A DNA stretch of 64,000 bases from Pseudomonas sp. UBA1879. Lineage in GTDB: Bacteria; Pseudomonadota; Gammaproteobacteria; Pseudomonadales; Pseudomonadaceae. Shown here piece by piece: positions 26,358 through 35,421 of this stretch (position 1 is the stretch's first letter; each line of letters begins with the position of its first letter). The stretch lies in contig NZ_DDHJ01000013.1 in NCBI RefSeq assembly GCF_002338065.1, positions 1-64,000 of the forward strand, in the 5' to 3' direction. The position numbers were made by a program, and so were the translations under genes. The notes below the pieces were generated by a model. That model was not told the origin of the DNA, made no database searches, and worked only from the letters and a program-made list of their open reading frames with translations.

Positions 26358-26710
26358 TGATGTGGCTCCGTGCAAGGGACTCAGTCGCGCTGCCATTCCG
26401 TGGGAAATTCCATGCTCGCTGGCAAACCGCATTCGCCAGCAAGCCGGCTCCTACAGAGATTACCCGCCCGTCATAACTGGTATGACCAGCTTTTGATACA
26501 AGCAGGCATGGCATCCAAAGCCGCACAGATCATTGATTTGTCGGATTTTTTCCATACCCGCCTGTGCAAATGCCGAAAAAAACTGGTTCGACCAGTGCGT
26601 TCTGCCATGGACAGTAAGCCTCGTCAGGCCAATGATGCAACTCAGCCGTAGAACGTTCCAGCTGTGAACGGGCCTTAATCAATAAGAACAAAACAGGGTG
26701 GCGAACCCCC
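26358..26710. promoter_or_regulatory. glcC-glcD divergent control region with two GlcC-type palindromes
   Basis: CTGGT-ATG-ACCAG at 26477-26489 and ACTGGT-TCG-ACCAGT at 26582-26596 are perfect palindromes of the TGGT-N3-ACCA type bound by FadR/FCD-subfamily GntR proteins. Their centres are 106 bases apart, about ten helical turns. A single REP unit (26433-26454) lies nearer glcC. No gene is seen here. Confidence 0.7.
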
Positions 26711-28210
26711 ATGAATATTCTGTACGACGAACGCGTCGACGGCGCGCTGCCTGCCATCGACAAGGCCCAATTGCTGCAAGCCTTGCAAGCACGCCTGCCG
26801 GACCTGGACATCCTCCACCGCGAGGAAGAACTGCGCCCCTACGAATGCGATGGCCTATCTGCCTACCGCACCACACCGATGCTGGTGGTGCTGCCCGAGA
26901 GGGTCGAGCAGGTGCAGGCGCTGCTCAAGGTCTGCCACGAACGCGGTGTGCCGGTGGTCGCGCGCGGTGCCGGTACGGGACTGTCAGGCGGCGCGCTACC
27001 GCTGGAAAAAGGCGTGTTGCTGGTGATGGCGCGTTTCAACAAAATTTTGCACATCGACCCCGCTGGCCGCTTCGCCCGTGTGCAACCCGGCGTGCGCAAC
27101 CTGGCGATTTCCCAGGCCGCAGCGCCGTATGACCTTTATTACGCCCCCGACCCATCCTCGCAAATCGCTTGCTCCATTGGCGGCAACGTCGCAGAGAACG
27201 CCGGTGGTGTGCACTGCCTCAAATACGGCCTGACCGTGCACAACCTGCTGAAAGTCGACATTCTGACCGTCGAGGGCGAGCGCATGGTGCTGGGCTCCGA
27301 CGCGCTAGACAGCCCCGGTTTCGATCTGCTGGCATTGTTCACCGGCTCCGAAGGCATGCTGGGCATCATCACCGAGGTCACGGTCAAACTGCTGCCCAAG
27401 CCGCAAGTGGCGCGGGTGCTGCTGGCGGCGTTCGATTCGGTGGAGAAAGCCGGTCGCGCCGTGGCCGACATCATTGCTGAAGGGATCATTCCCGGCGGCC
27501 TGGAGATGATGGACAACCTCGCCATTCGCGCTGCTGAAGATTTCATTCACGCCGGCTACCCGGTGGAGGCCGAAGCGATTCTGCTGTGCGAGCTGGATGG
27601 CGTCGAAGCCGACGTGCACGCCGATTGTGATCGCGTGCGCGCCGTGCTGGAAAAGGCTGGCGCTACCGAAGTGCGTCAGGCCAAAGATGAGGCGGAGCGC
27701 GTGCGCTTCTGGGCCGGTCGCAAAAACGCCTTCCCTGCCGTGGGTCGGCTGTCACCGGATTACTACTGCATGGACGGCACTATTCCGCGTCGGGAATTGC
27801 CCGGCGTGTTGAAGGGCATTTCCGCGCTGTCCGAAGAATACGACCTGCGCGTCGCCAACGTTTTCCACGCAGGCGACGGCAACATGCACCCGCTGATCCT
27901 GTTCGACGCGAACCAGCCCGGCGAACTGGACAGGGCCGAAGGCTTGGGCGGGAAGATCCTCGAATTGTGCGTGAAGGTCGGCGGCAGCATCACCGGCGAA
28001 CATGGCGTGGGGCGCGAGAAAATCAATCAGATGTGCGCGCAGTTCAACAGCGACGAACTGACCCTGTTTCATTCAATCAAGGCCGCGTTCGATCCCGGCG
28101 GCACGCTCAACCCCGGCAAAAACATTCCCACGCTGCATCGCTGTGCCGAATTCGGCGCGATGCATGTGCACATGGGCAAGCTGCCCTTCCCTGAACTGGA
28201 GCGTTTCTGA
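26711..28210 (+). CDS. glcD: Glycolate oxidase FAD subunit GlcD
   Basis: The protein has 499 residues, the normal GlcD length. The FAD-binding PCMH domain (about 55-235) includes PVVARGAGTGLSGGALP and SIGGNVAENAGGVHCLKYG. The C-terminal FAD-oxidase domain has VFHAGDGNMHPLILFD and GSITGEHGVGREK with conserved histidines. With GlcE and GlcF it oxidises glycolate (and D-lactate) to glyoxylate at the membrane. It is first gene of the glcDEFG operon. Confidence 0.97.
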   Translation: MNILYDERVDGALPAIDKAQLLQALQARLPDLDILHREEELRPYECDGLSAYRTTPMLVVLPERVEQVQALLKVCHERGVPVVARGAGTGLSGGALPLEKGVLLVMARFNKILHIDPAGRFARVQPGVRNLAISQAAAPYDLYYAPDPSSQIACSIGGNVAENAGGVHCLKYGLTVHNLLKVDILTVEGERMVLGSDALDSPGFDLLALFTGSEGMLGIITEVTVKLLPKPQVARVLLAAFDSVEKAGRAVADIIAEGIIPGGLEMMDNLAIRAAEDFIHAGYPVEAEAILLCELDGVEADVHADCDRVRAVLEKAGATEVRQAKDEAERVRFWAGRKNAFPAVGRLSPDYYCMDGTIPRRELPGVLKGISALSEEYDLRVANVFHAGDGNMHPLILFDANQPGELDRAEGLGGKILELCVKVGGSITGEHGVGREKINQMCAQFNSDELTLFHSIKAAFDPGGTLNPGKNIPTLHRCAEFGAMHVHMGKLPFPELERF

Positions 28211-29307
28211 TGGGCGCCGAACGTCAACCTCAACCCATGGCGCAGGATCGCGATGCCGTCGACGGGATGCTGGAACAGGTCAATGAGGCCATCCACGTGG
28301 GCCTGCCCTTGCGCATTCAGGGCGCCAACAGCAAGGCGTTTCTAGGCCGTGAAGTGGCCGGGGAAGTGCTCGATACGCGGCTCCATCGCGGCATCGTCAG
28401 TTACGACCCGACCGAATTGGTGATCACCGCCCGCGCTGGCACGCCGGTGTCGGAGCTGAATGCCGCGCTTGAGGCGGCAGGCCAGATGCTGCCGTGTGAG
28501 CCACCGACCTACAGCGACGGCGGCGTGAGCGACGCAACGGTGGGCGGGATGATTGCCGCAGGGCTGTCAGGGCCGCGTCGGCCGTGGTCTGGTTCGGTGC
28601 GGGATTTCGTCCTCGGCACTCGGGTCATTACTGGCCTGGGCAAGCATCTGAAATTCGGCGGCGAGGTGATGAAAAACGTCGCCGGTTACGACCTGTCACG
28701 CCTGATGGCGGGCAGCTTCGGCTGCCTTGGCGTGATCACCGAGGTCTCGCTGAAAGTCCTGCCCAAGCCTCGGTTGTGCACCAGCATCGCGCTGGAAATC
28801 GACAGTGTCCGCGCCCTCGCCCGCCTGGCCGAATGGGGCCAGCAGCCGTTGCCGATCAGCGCGGCGAGCCATGATGGTCGTGTGCTTCGGCTGCGCCTTG
28901 AAGGTGGCGAAGGCTCGGTGGCGGCGGCCCATGATCGTCTCGGCGGCGAGTCCATCGACCCGGCGTATTGGGGCGCGCTGAACGATCACCGACTGGATTT
29001 CTTCACCGACGGCCGCCCGCTGTGGCGCCTGTCGTTGCCGACTAGTACCGGGGCGCTCGACCTACCGGGGGATCAATTGATCGACTGGGGCGGCGCGCAA
29101 CGCTGGCTGAAATCCGACGCGCCGGGCAGTGACATCCGCGCCCTCGTCAGCGCCGTCGGCGGCCACGCGACCTGTTACAGCCACGGTCTGTCCGACAGCC
29201 CGTTCCAGCCGTTGGCAGAACCCCTTTTGCGCTATCACCGCCAGCTCAAGGCGCAACTCGATCCGCACGAAATCTTCAATCCGGGCCGAATGTACGCGGA
29301 GATCTGA
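28210..29307 (+). CDS. glcE: Glycolate oxidase FAD-binding subunit GlcE
   Basis: The protein has 365 residues. It has an FAD-binding PCMH domain (about 10-195) with RIQGANSKAFLGR, ATVGGMIAAGLSGPRRPWSGSVRDFVLG and KNVAGYDLSRLMAGSFGCLGVITEVSLK. The last gives a GlcD-like dinucleotide pocket, without the full C-terminal oxidase domain. TGATG shares one base with the glcD stop, and glcF starts 2 bases after its stop, so the subunits are tightly coupled. Confidence 0.96.
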   Translation: MGAERQPQPMAQDRDAVDGMLEQVNEAIHVGLPLRIQGANSKAFLGREVAGEVLDTRLHRGIVSYDPTELVITARAGTPVSELNAALEAAGQMLPCEPPTYSDGGVSDATVGGMIAAGLSGPRRPWSGSVRDFVLGTRVITGLGKHLKFGGEVMKNVAGYDLSRLMAGSFGCLGVITEVSLKVLPKPRLCTSIALEIDSVRALARLAEWGQQPLPISAASHDGRVLRLRLEGGEGSVAAAHDRLGGESIDPAYWGALNDHRLDFFTDGRPLWRLSLPTSTGALDLPGDQLIDWGGAQRWLKSDAPGSDIRALVSAVGGHATCYSHGLSDSPFQPLAEPLLRYHRQLKAQLDPHEIFNPGRMYAEI

Positions 29308-29309
29308 CC

Positions 29310-30533
29310 ATGCAGACCACCCTGAGCGAACACGCGAAAAACCTGCCCCGCGCTGAAGAAGCAGAAAGCATTCTGCGCAGTTGCGTGCATTGCGGTTTCT
29401 GCAATGCCACCTGCCCGACCTATCAATTGCTGGGCGACGAGCTGGACGGCCCTCGAGGCCGGATTTACCTGATCAAGCAGGTGCTGGAAGGCCAGGACGT
29501 CACTGAAAAGACCCAGCTGCACCTCGACCGCTGCCTGTCCTGCCGCAACTGCGAGACCACATGCCCCTCCGGCGTGCAGTACCACAACCTGCTGGACATC
29601 GGCCGGGCCGTGGTCGATGCCGCTGTGCCGCGTCCGATGGGCCAGCGCGTGGTGCGTGAAAGCCTGCGCGCCGTGGTGCCCAACGCCGGGCTGTTCAAAA
29701 CCCTGACTCAAATGGGCAACGCGTTTCGGCCGCTGCTGCCCGGTGCCTTGAAGGACAAACTTCCCGGCCAGATCCGGCCAGCCGGGGCTCGGCCCACTCG
29801 GCAACACGCGCGCCAGGTGTTGATTCTCGAAGGCTGCGTGCAACCGGGTCTGTCGCCCAACACCAATGCAGCGACGGCGCGGGTGCTGGATCGCTTGGGC
29901 ATCAGCGTCAAATCCATTGCTGAAGCCGGTTGTTGCGGCGCCGTGGATTACCACCTGAACGCGCAGGAACAGGGGCTTGAACGCGCTCGCCGTAACATCG
30001 ATGCCTGGTGGCCCAGCGTGCAGGCCGGCGCTGAGGCCATCGTGCAAACCGCAAGCGGGTGCGGGGCGTTCGTCAAGGATTACGGGCATATGCTGCGCGA
30101 CGACCCGGCGTATGCCGACAAGGCGGCGAAGGTCAGCGCGTTGACCAAAGACCTGGTGGAAGTGATGCGCGCCGAGCCGCTGGAAAAACTCGGCGCCTGT
30201 ACCAGCACGAAACTGGCGTTCCACTGTCCCTGCACCCTGCAGCACGCGCAGAAACTCGGCGGTGCGGTGGAGTCGGTGCTGACCCGGCTGGGCTTCAATT
30301 TGACCGCAGTGCCTGACGCGCACCTGTGCTGCGGCTCGGCGGGCACATATTCGATCACCCAGCCGGTGCTGTCGAAGCAACTGCGCGACAACAAGATGAA
30401 TGCGCTGGAAAGCGGCAACCCGGAGGTCATCGCCACCGCTAACATCGGCTGCCAGACCCACTTGGCCAGTGCGGGTCGCACACCGGTCAAACACTGGATC
30501 GAACTTATCGAAGACGCCTTGCATCCCAATTGA
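29310..30533 (+). CDS. glcF: Glycolate oxidase iron-sulfur subunit GlcF
   Basis: The protein has 407 residues. Two [4Fe-4S] clusters are indicated by C25-x2-C28-x2-C31-x3-C35 and C75-x2-C78-x2-C81-x3-C85. The C-terminal part has two CCG-type cysteine-rich domains (AGCCGAVDYHL near 209 and HLCCGSAGTYS near 337). It passes electrons from the GlcD/GlcE flavins to the quinone pool. It is third gene of the operon. Confidence 0.96.
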   Translation: MQTTLSEHAKNLPRAEEAESILRSCVHCGFCNATCPTYQLLGDELDGPRGRIYLIKQVLEGQDVTEKTQLHLDRCLSCRNCETTCPSGVQYHNLLDIGRAVVDAAVPRPMGQRVVRESLRAVVPNAGLFKTLTQMGNAFRPLLPGALKDKLPGQIRPAGARPTRQHARQVLILEGCVQPGLSPNTNAATARVLDRLGISVKSIAEAGCCGAVDYHLNAQEQGLERARRNIDAWWPSVQAGAEAIVQTASGCGAFVKDYGHMLRDDPAYADKAAKVSALTKDLVEVMRAEPLEKLGACTSTKLAFHCPCTLQHAQKLGGAVESVLTRLGFNLTAVPDAHLCCGSAGTYSITQPVLSKQLRDNKMNALESGNPEVIATANIGCQTHLASAGRTPVKHWIELIEDALHPN

Positions 30534-30579
30534 TCGCAGGCCGTCTCAGATCACTCATCACACACCCAAGGAGCGCTGC

Positions 30580-30987
30580 ATGAAAACCAAAGCCGTACTG
30601 ACCCAGACCGAGGTGACCCAGATCCTTGCCGCTGCCCGCGCCGAAGCACAGACCAACGGTTGGGCGGTGTCAATCGCTGTGACCGATGACGGCGGCCATC
30701 TGCTGGGCTTCGAACGCCTGGACGGCTGTGCACCGATCGGTGGCTACATCGCCATCGAAAAAGCCCGCACCTCGGCGCTGGGCCGCCGGGAGTCCAAGGG
30801 CTACGAAGAGATGGTCAACGGCGGGCGCACCGCGTTCGTCACTGCGCCACTGCTGACGTCGCTGGAAGGCGGCGTGCCAGTGATCGTCGGCGGCGAAACC
30901 GTCGGTGCGGTGGGTGTGTCAGGGGTGAAGGCCGATCAGGACGCCCAGGTGGCCAGGGCGGGTGTGGCAGCCGTGAATGCGGGTTAA
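30580..30987 (+). CDS. glcG: GlcG heme-degrading-family protein
   Basis: The protein has 135 residues, a single GlcG/HbpS-like domain (PF03928). Typical segments are WAVSIAVTDDGGHLLGFERLDGC, ATSALG-like IAIEKARTSALGRRES and GGVPVIVGGETVGAVGVSGV. AAGGAGCGCTGC is a good ribosome site at ATG 30580. It closes the glcDEF operon, as in other bacteria. Its role there is not established; binding of a glycolate-pathway cofactor or metabolite is possible. Confidence 0.9.
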   Translation: MKTKAVLTQTEVTQILAAARAEAQTNGWAVSIAVTDDGGHLLGFERLDGCAPIGGYIAIEKARTSALGRRESKGYEEMVNGGRTAFVTAPLLTSLEGGVPVIVGGETVGAVGVSGVKADQDAQVARAGVAAVNAG

Positions 30988-31010
30988 GAACCTGCCACGC
31001 TGCGCCTTCT

Positions 31011-31095
31011 GTGGGAGCCGGCTTGCTGGCGAATACAGTTTGCCTGCGTCCAACAGGGGACTGACACACCGCCTTCGCCAGCAAGCCGGCTCCCA
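31011..31095. repeat. REP pair between glcG and glcB
   Basis: GTGGGAGCCGGCTTGCTGGC (from 31011) and an inverted copy ending GCCGGCTCCC (31095) form a REP pair. It could stabilise or attenuate the glcDEFG mRNA before glcB. Confidence 0.85.
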
Positions 31096-31158
31096 AGCCC
31101 TTGGGGCAGAAACAGAACAGCGTAGATTCATTCAGACATTTTTAACGAGGAGCCCGAG

Positions 31159-33336
31159 ATGACCGAATTCGTCAACAGCCACAGCCTCAAAGTGGCCGCC
31201 AATCTGAAACGCTTCGTCGACGAAGAGGTGCTTCCCGAGACCGGTTTGAGCTCGGAGGTGTTTTGGGCGGATTTCGATTCGCTGGTCAACGCGTTGGCGC
31301 CGATCAACCGTGAGTTGTTGATCGAGCGCGACCGTCTGCAGACGCAGCTCGACAAGTGGCATAAGTCCAACCCCGGCCCGGTCACCGACATGCCCGCGTA
31401 CATCGCTTTTCTCGATTCCATTGGCTACCTGCAACCCGTACCCGATATCGTCCAGGCGACCACCCGCAATGTCGACATCGAAGTCAGCGAACAGGCCGGT
31501 CCGCAGCTGGTGGTGCCTGCGGCCAACGCCCGCTACGCGCTCAACGCCGCCAATGCGCGTTGGGGTTCGCTGTACGACGCGTTGTACGGCACCGATGCCA
31601 TTTCCAGCGCCAACGGCGCAGAGATCAAGGCCGGTTACAACCCGTTGCGCGGCGCCAAGGTCATCGCCTTCGCCCGTGCACTGCTCGACCAGGCTGCCCC
31701 GCTCGCCGCGGGTTCCCACGTCGATGCCACAGCGTATGCCGTGGACAGCGGCACGCTGATCGTGACGCTGGCCGACGGCAGTCAGACGCCGCTGCTGCAG
31801 TCGGAAAAATACGTCGGCTATCAAGGCGACGTCGCCCAGCCATCGGCAATCCTGTTGAAGAACCACGGCCTGCACATCGAAATCCAGCTTGACCCCACCA
31901 GTGCCATCGGTAGCACCGATCCGGCCGGCATCAAGGATTTGCTGATGGAAGCCGCGTTGTCGACCATCATCGATTGCGAAGACTCGGTGGCCGCCGTCGA
32001 TGCCGACGACAAGCTGGTGATCTACCGCAATTGGCTGGGTCTGATGAAAGGCGACCTGACCGAAGAACTGGTCAAGGGGGGCAAGACCCTTACCCGACGC
32101 CTGAACCCTGACCGCGACTACACCACTGCCGATGGCAGCCCGATTACCCTGCCCGGACGGTCATTGCTGTTCATTCGCAACGTCGGCCACCTGATGACCA
32201 ACCCGGCCATTCTGTACGACGGCAACAGGGAAATCCCCGAAGGCATCCTCGACGGCGTGATCACCAGTCTGATCGCTCTGCATGACCTGCACGCGCGGGC
32301 CAACTCGCGAGCGGGCAGCGTCTATATCGTCAAGCCAAAGATGCATGGCCCGGCAGAGGTGGCGTTCGCCGATCAGTTGTTCGGACGCATCGAGGACATG
32401 CTGAAGATCCCGCGCAACACGTTGAAGATGGGGATCATGGACGAAGAGCGGCGCACCAGCGTCAACCTCAAGGCCTGCATCAACGCGGCCTCGGCCAGGG
32501 TCGCGTTCATCAACACCGGCTTTCTGGACCGCACGGGCGATGAGATGCACACGTCGATGGAAGCCGGGCCGATGCTGCGCAAAGGCGACATGAAAGCCAC
32601 GCCGTGGATCAGGGCCTACGAGCGCAACAACGTGCTGGTCGGACTGGCCTGCGGCTTGCGCGGTCGGGCGCAGATCGGCAAGGGCATGTGGGCGATGCCG
32701 GACCTGATGGCCGACATGCTGGAGCAGAAAATCGGCCACCCGCAAGCCGGGGCGACCACCGCGTGGGTACCCTCGCCCACCGCAGCGACCCTGCACGCGC
32801 TGCATTACCACAAGGTCGATGTGAAGGCGGTGCAGCAATCGTTGGAGAAGGTCGACCTCGACAGCGAGAGCGAGCAAATCCTGCTGGATTTGCTGAGCGT
32901 GCCCGTCGCTGCTGATCCAAAGTGGACCGAAGATCAGATCAAGGAGGAAGTCGAAAACAACGCACAGGGCCTTTTGGGCTACGTGGTGCGTTGGGTCGAG
33001 CAAGGCGTGGGCTGTTCGAAAGTGCCGGACATTCACAACGTCGGCCTGATGGAAGACCGCGCCACCCTGCGCATCTCCAGCCAGCACATGGCCAACTGGC
33101 TGCACCACGGCGTGATTCATGAGCATGAGGCAATGGAAACCCTCAAACGCATGGCCAAGGTGGTGGACAAACAGAACGCCGGGGATCGGCACTACACGCC
33201 AATGACCGAGAACTTCGAGAAGTCGGTTGCCTTCAAGGCCGCTTGCGCGCTGGTGTTCAAAGGCCACGAGCAACCGAGCGGGTACACCGAGCCGTTGCTG
33301 CATGAATTCCGCCTGGCGTTCAAGAAGCAAGAGTGA
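31159..33336 (+). CDS. glcB: Malate synthase G
   Basis: The protein has 725 residues, the typical length of the monomeric isoform G. IIDCEDSVAAVDADDK near 272, the catalytic arginine region around RSLLFIRNVGHLM near 335, YIVKPKMHGPAEVAFAD near 391 and GIMDEERRTSVNLKACI near 430 are family signatures. It condenses glyoxylate with acetyl-CoA to malate, completing glycolate use begun by GlcDEF. ATG 31159 has GAGGAGCCCGAG upstream. No GlcC-type palindrome is seen just before it, so it may be read from the glc operon or a separate promoter. Confidence 0.97.
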   Translation: MTEFVNSHSLKVAANLKRFVDEEVLPETGLSSEVFWADFDSLVNALAPINRELLIERDRLQTQLDKWHKSNPGPVTDMPAYIAFLDSIGYLQPVPDIVQATTRNVDIEVSEQAGPQLVVPAANARYALNAANARWGSLYDALYGTDAISSANGAEIKAGYNPLRGAKVIAFARALLDQAAPLAAGSHVDATAYAVDSGTLIVTLADGSQTPLLQSEKYVGYQGDVAQPSAILLKNHGLHIEIQLDPTSAIGSTDPAGIKDLLMEAALSTIIDCEDSVAAVDADDKLVIYRNWLGLMKGDLTEELVKGGKTLTRRLNPDRDYTTADGSPITLPGRSLLFIRNVGHLMTNPAILYDGNREIPEGILDGVITSLIALHDLHARANSRAGSVYIVKPKMHGPAEVAFADQLFGRIEDMLKIPRNTLKMGIMDEERRTSVNLKACINAASARVAFINTGFLDRTGDEMHTSMEAGPMLRKGDMKATPWIRAYERNNVLVGLACGLRGRAQIGKGMWAMPDLMADMLEQKIGHPQAGATTAWVPSPTAATLHALHYHKVDVKAVQQSLEKVDLDSESEQILLDLLSVPVAADPKWTEDQIKEEVENNAQGLLGYVVRWVEQGVGCSKVPDIHNVGLMEDRATLRISSQHMANWLHHGVIHEHEAMETLKRMAKVVDKQNAGDRHYTPMTENFEKSVAFKAACALVFKGHEQPSGYTEPLLHEFRLAFKKQE

Positions 33337-33400
33337 TCCTCTGCAGCTGAAACACGGTTTTAGTGCAAGGTGATGATCATCGGTTGAAATGCGATTCACT

Positions 33401-33485
33401 GTGGGAGCCGGCTTGCTGGCGAACAGGTCATGTCAGACAACGCAGGGAGTTTGAACCCGCGCGTTCGCCAGCAAGCCGGCTCCTA
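33401..33485. repeat. REP pair after glcB
   Basis: GTGGGAGCCGGCTTGCTGGC at 33401 and the inverted GCCAGCAAGCCGGCTCCTAC ending at 33485. It lies between the convergent glcB and gntR genes and may end both transcripts. Confidence 0.85.
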
Positions 33486-33505
33486 CAACTCACCTGATGC
33501 AGCCT

Positions 33506-34522
33506 TTACGTACTTTCCCGCACCACCAATTCGAATCCCAGGTCCACCTGTTCCTCCTGCACATTGCCGTCCAGCAGCCCCAGCAGCAGTTGCGCGGCGC
33601 GCTGACCGACCTGTTCGCGGGGGGTGCGGATCGAGGTGAGGCGCGGGACCATATGGGCAGACCCCGGCAGATCGTTGAAACCGATCAGCGACACCTGCTG
33701 CGGAACCTTGATACCTCGACGCAACGCTTCCAAAGTCGCGCCCTGCGCCAGGTCGTCGTTACAGAAAAAGATCCCGTCGACGTCCGGATGCGCATCCATC
33801 AATTGCGCGAACAGCTCCCCCCCCAGCCCGATCGATGACGGCAGCGGCGTGGACATCTGCAACGCTTCGTCGTACAGCCCTTCGGCTTCAAGCGCTGCGC
33901 GAAAACCGGTGCCGCGCTGAATCACCCGTGGGTCCAGCTGCGCCGACACGTAGGCCAGACGCCGACGCCCGCGACTCAGAAGGTGTCTGGCCGCTTCGGC
34001 GCCCGCCTGCTGCTGAGAAAACCCCACGCAGGGTTCGCCGCGCTCGGGGTCCAGTTCCATCATGTGCACACAAGGCACGCCACTGGCTGCGAGCAATTGT
34101 TGCGCGGCCTGGCTGCGATCGAATCCGGTCAACAAGATGCCCCGAGGGCGGTTGGCCAAATGGCTGCGCAGCAGGTTTTCTTCCTCGGCGGGCGAGTAGT
34201 GATAGTTGCCGATCACCACTTCCAGGCCACGGGGGCGCAATACGGTTTGAATTGCTTCGAGGGTTTCGATGAACAACTGGTTGGACAGGGAAGGCACCAG
34301 CACGACCACCGATTGACTTTGCGAGGACGCCAATGCCCGGGCGGCAGGGTTAGCCACATAGCCTAGACTCAGCGCAGCCGCTTGCACTTTTTCCACCAGT
34401 CCCGGGGCCACCGTCGCCACGCCGCGCAGGGCGCGGGACGCCGTGATGGGCGAGACAGCGGCCAGTTTGGCGACTTCATTCAAGGTAGGACGGCCGGTGG
34501 AACGGGAACCAATGCGTGTCAT
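33506..34522 (-). CDS. gntR: LacI-family gluconate repressor
   Basis: The protein has 338 residues. The N-terminal LacI HTH (about 10-65) includes PTLNEVAKLAAVSPITASRALRG, and the hinge region contains NPAARALAS. The periplasmic-binding-like ligand domain follows, ending near LLGLLDGNVQEEQVDLGFELVVREST. It is divergent from gntK; GntR represses gluconate genes in other Pseudomonas. Similar palindromes occur before gntR itself, gntK and gntT, so it probably controls all three. Confidence 0.93.
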   Translation of the reverse strand: MTRIGSRSTGRPTLNEVAKLAAVSPITASRALRGVATVAPGLVEKVQAAALSLGYVANPAARALASSQSQSVVVLVPSLSNQLFIETLEAIQTVLRPRGLEVVIGNYHYSPAEEENLLRSHLANRPRGILLTGFDRSQAAQQLLAASGVPCVHMMELDPERGEPCVGFSQQQAGAEAARHLLSRGRRRLAYVSAQLDPRVIQRGTGFRAALEAEGLYDEALQMSTPLPSSIGLGGELFAQLMDAHPDVDGIFFCNDDLAQGATLEALRRGIKVPQQVSLIGFNDLPGSAHMVPRLTSIRTPREQVGQRAAQLLLGLLDGNVQEEQVDLGFELVVREST

Positions 34523-34581
34523 GCGTTGCCAACTGATTGCAAGTGAAAGCGAAGGGGTTGCGATTGTCTCGGATGGGCTCT

Positions 34582-34597
34582 AAGGTAGCGCTATCTC
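34582..34597. promoter_or_regulatory. GntR-type operator before gntR
   Basis: AAGGTAGCGCTATCTC is an imperfect 16-base palindrome centred on AGCGCT. It is 60-75 bases before the gntR start. It resembles the perfect copy before gntK (34722-34737), so it may provide autoregulation. Confidence 0.65.
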
Positions 34598-34721
34598 ACG
34601 GAGGCCCGCAACTCTTTGACCCACGCGTCAACGGGACGAATGCATCTCATGGATCAGCGAGATACCCATAACAATGACTACACCCGGAAACAGCCTTGCC
34701 GGACTTGCACACCTACCGGCA

Positions 34722-34737
34722 AAGACAGCGCTGTCTT
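34722..34737. promoter_or_regulatory. GntR-type operator before gntK
   Basis: AAGACAGCGCTGTCTT is a perfect 16-base palindrome with a GC centre, as expected for a LacI-family operator. It ends 15 bases before the gntK ATG (34753), so a bound repressor would overlap the ribosome site and promoter-proximal region. Confidence 0.75.
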
Positions 34738-34752
34738 CGGGACGAGGTTCTT

Positions 34753-35307
34753 ATGACTACTGCTCCAAACGCTATCTCCGCCCTCGTGATCATGGGTGTT
34801 TCAGGCTGCGGCAAAAGCGCCGTGGGTGCTGAAATCGCCAAACACAGCGGCGGTCGCCTCATCGAAGGCGACGCCTTTCATCCCAAAGCGAACATCGAAA
34901 AGATGAGCGCTGGCCACCCCCTCAATGACGAAGACCGCGCTGGCTGGCTGACCCGTCTTGGCGAAGAAGTGGCCGACGCATTGCGCAATGGTGAGAAACC
35001 GATCCTGACCTGTTCTTCCCTCAAGCTGATTTACCGAGACCGCCTGCGCGCCGCCGTGCCAGGGCTGGGCTTCGTTTTTCTGGAATTGAGCAAAGAACTG
35101 GCGACCGAACGCTGCTCACAGCGTCCGGGGCATTTCATGCCGGCCAGCCTGGTGGACAGCCAGTTCGCAACCCTCGAACCCCCGTACGGTGAAGACCGCA
35201 CGTTGGTGGTGGACGCTTCGAAATCGATCGAGACCATCGGTATCGAAGCCGCCGCCTGGTGGAAGGCATCACACACCCCATCTGCCACCGCTCTCACCGG
35301 CTCCTGA
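34753..35307 (+). CDS. gntK: Gluconokinase
   Basis: The protein has 184 residues, the short P-loop gluconate kinase. The Walker A motif is G15-VSGCGKS-22. EGDAFHPKANIEKMSAGHPLNDEDRAGWL near 37-65 is the gluconate-binding signature, and PGHFMPASLVDSQFATLEPP near 126 completes the fold. It phosphorylates gluconate to 6-phosphogluconate for the Entner-Doudoroff route. ATG 34753 lies just after the operator; the open frame from 34696 would run through it. Confidence 0.95.
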   Translation: MTTAPNAISALVIMGVSGCGKSAVGAEIAKHSGGRLIEGDAFHPKANIEKMSAGHPLNDEDRAGWLTRLGEEVADALRNGEKPILTCSSLKLIYRDRLRAAVPGLGFVFLELSKELATERCSQRPGHFMPASLVDSQFATLEPPYGEDRTLVVDASKSIETIGIEAAAWWKASHTPSATALTGS

Positions 35308-35330
35308 TCAGCGATCCGGCGTGAGCGACA

Positions 35331-35346
35331 AAGATAGCGCTGTCTT
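35331..35346. promoter_or_regulatory. GntR-type operator before gntT
   Basis: AAGATAGCGCTGTCTT differs from the perfect gntK palindrome by one base. It lies 76-91 bases before the gntT start (35422), giving the permease its own GntR control in addition to read-through from gntK. Confidence 0.72.
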
Positions 35347-35421
35347 TTCAGCACACACGGCAGTGAACGACAGCGCAGAGCAGTAGCTCCAAAAAAACAA
35401 AATACAACGGAGAGACACCCC

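Noticed and set aside
33401..33485. Possible attachment site or transposon end
   Set aside because: It is a standard REP pair, and no integrase or transposase gene lies anywhere in the window.
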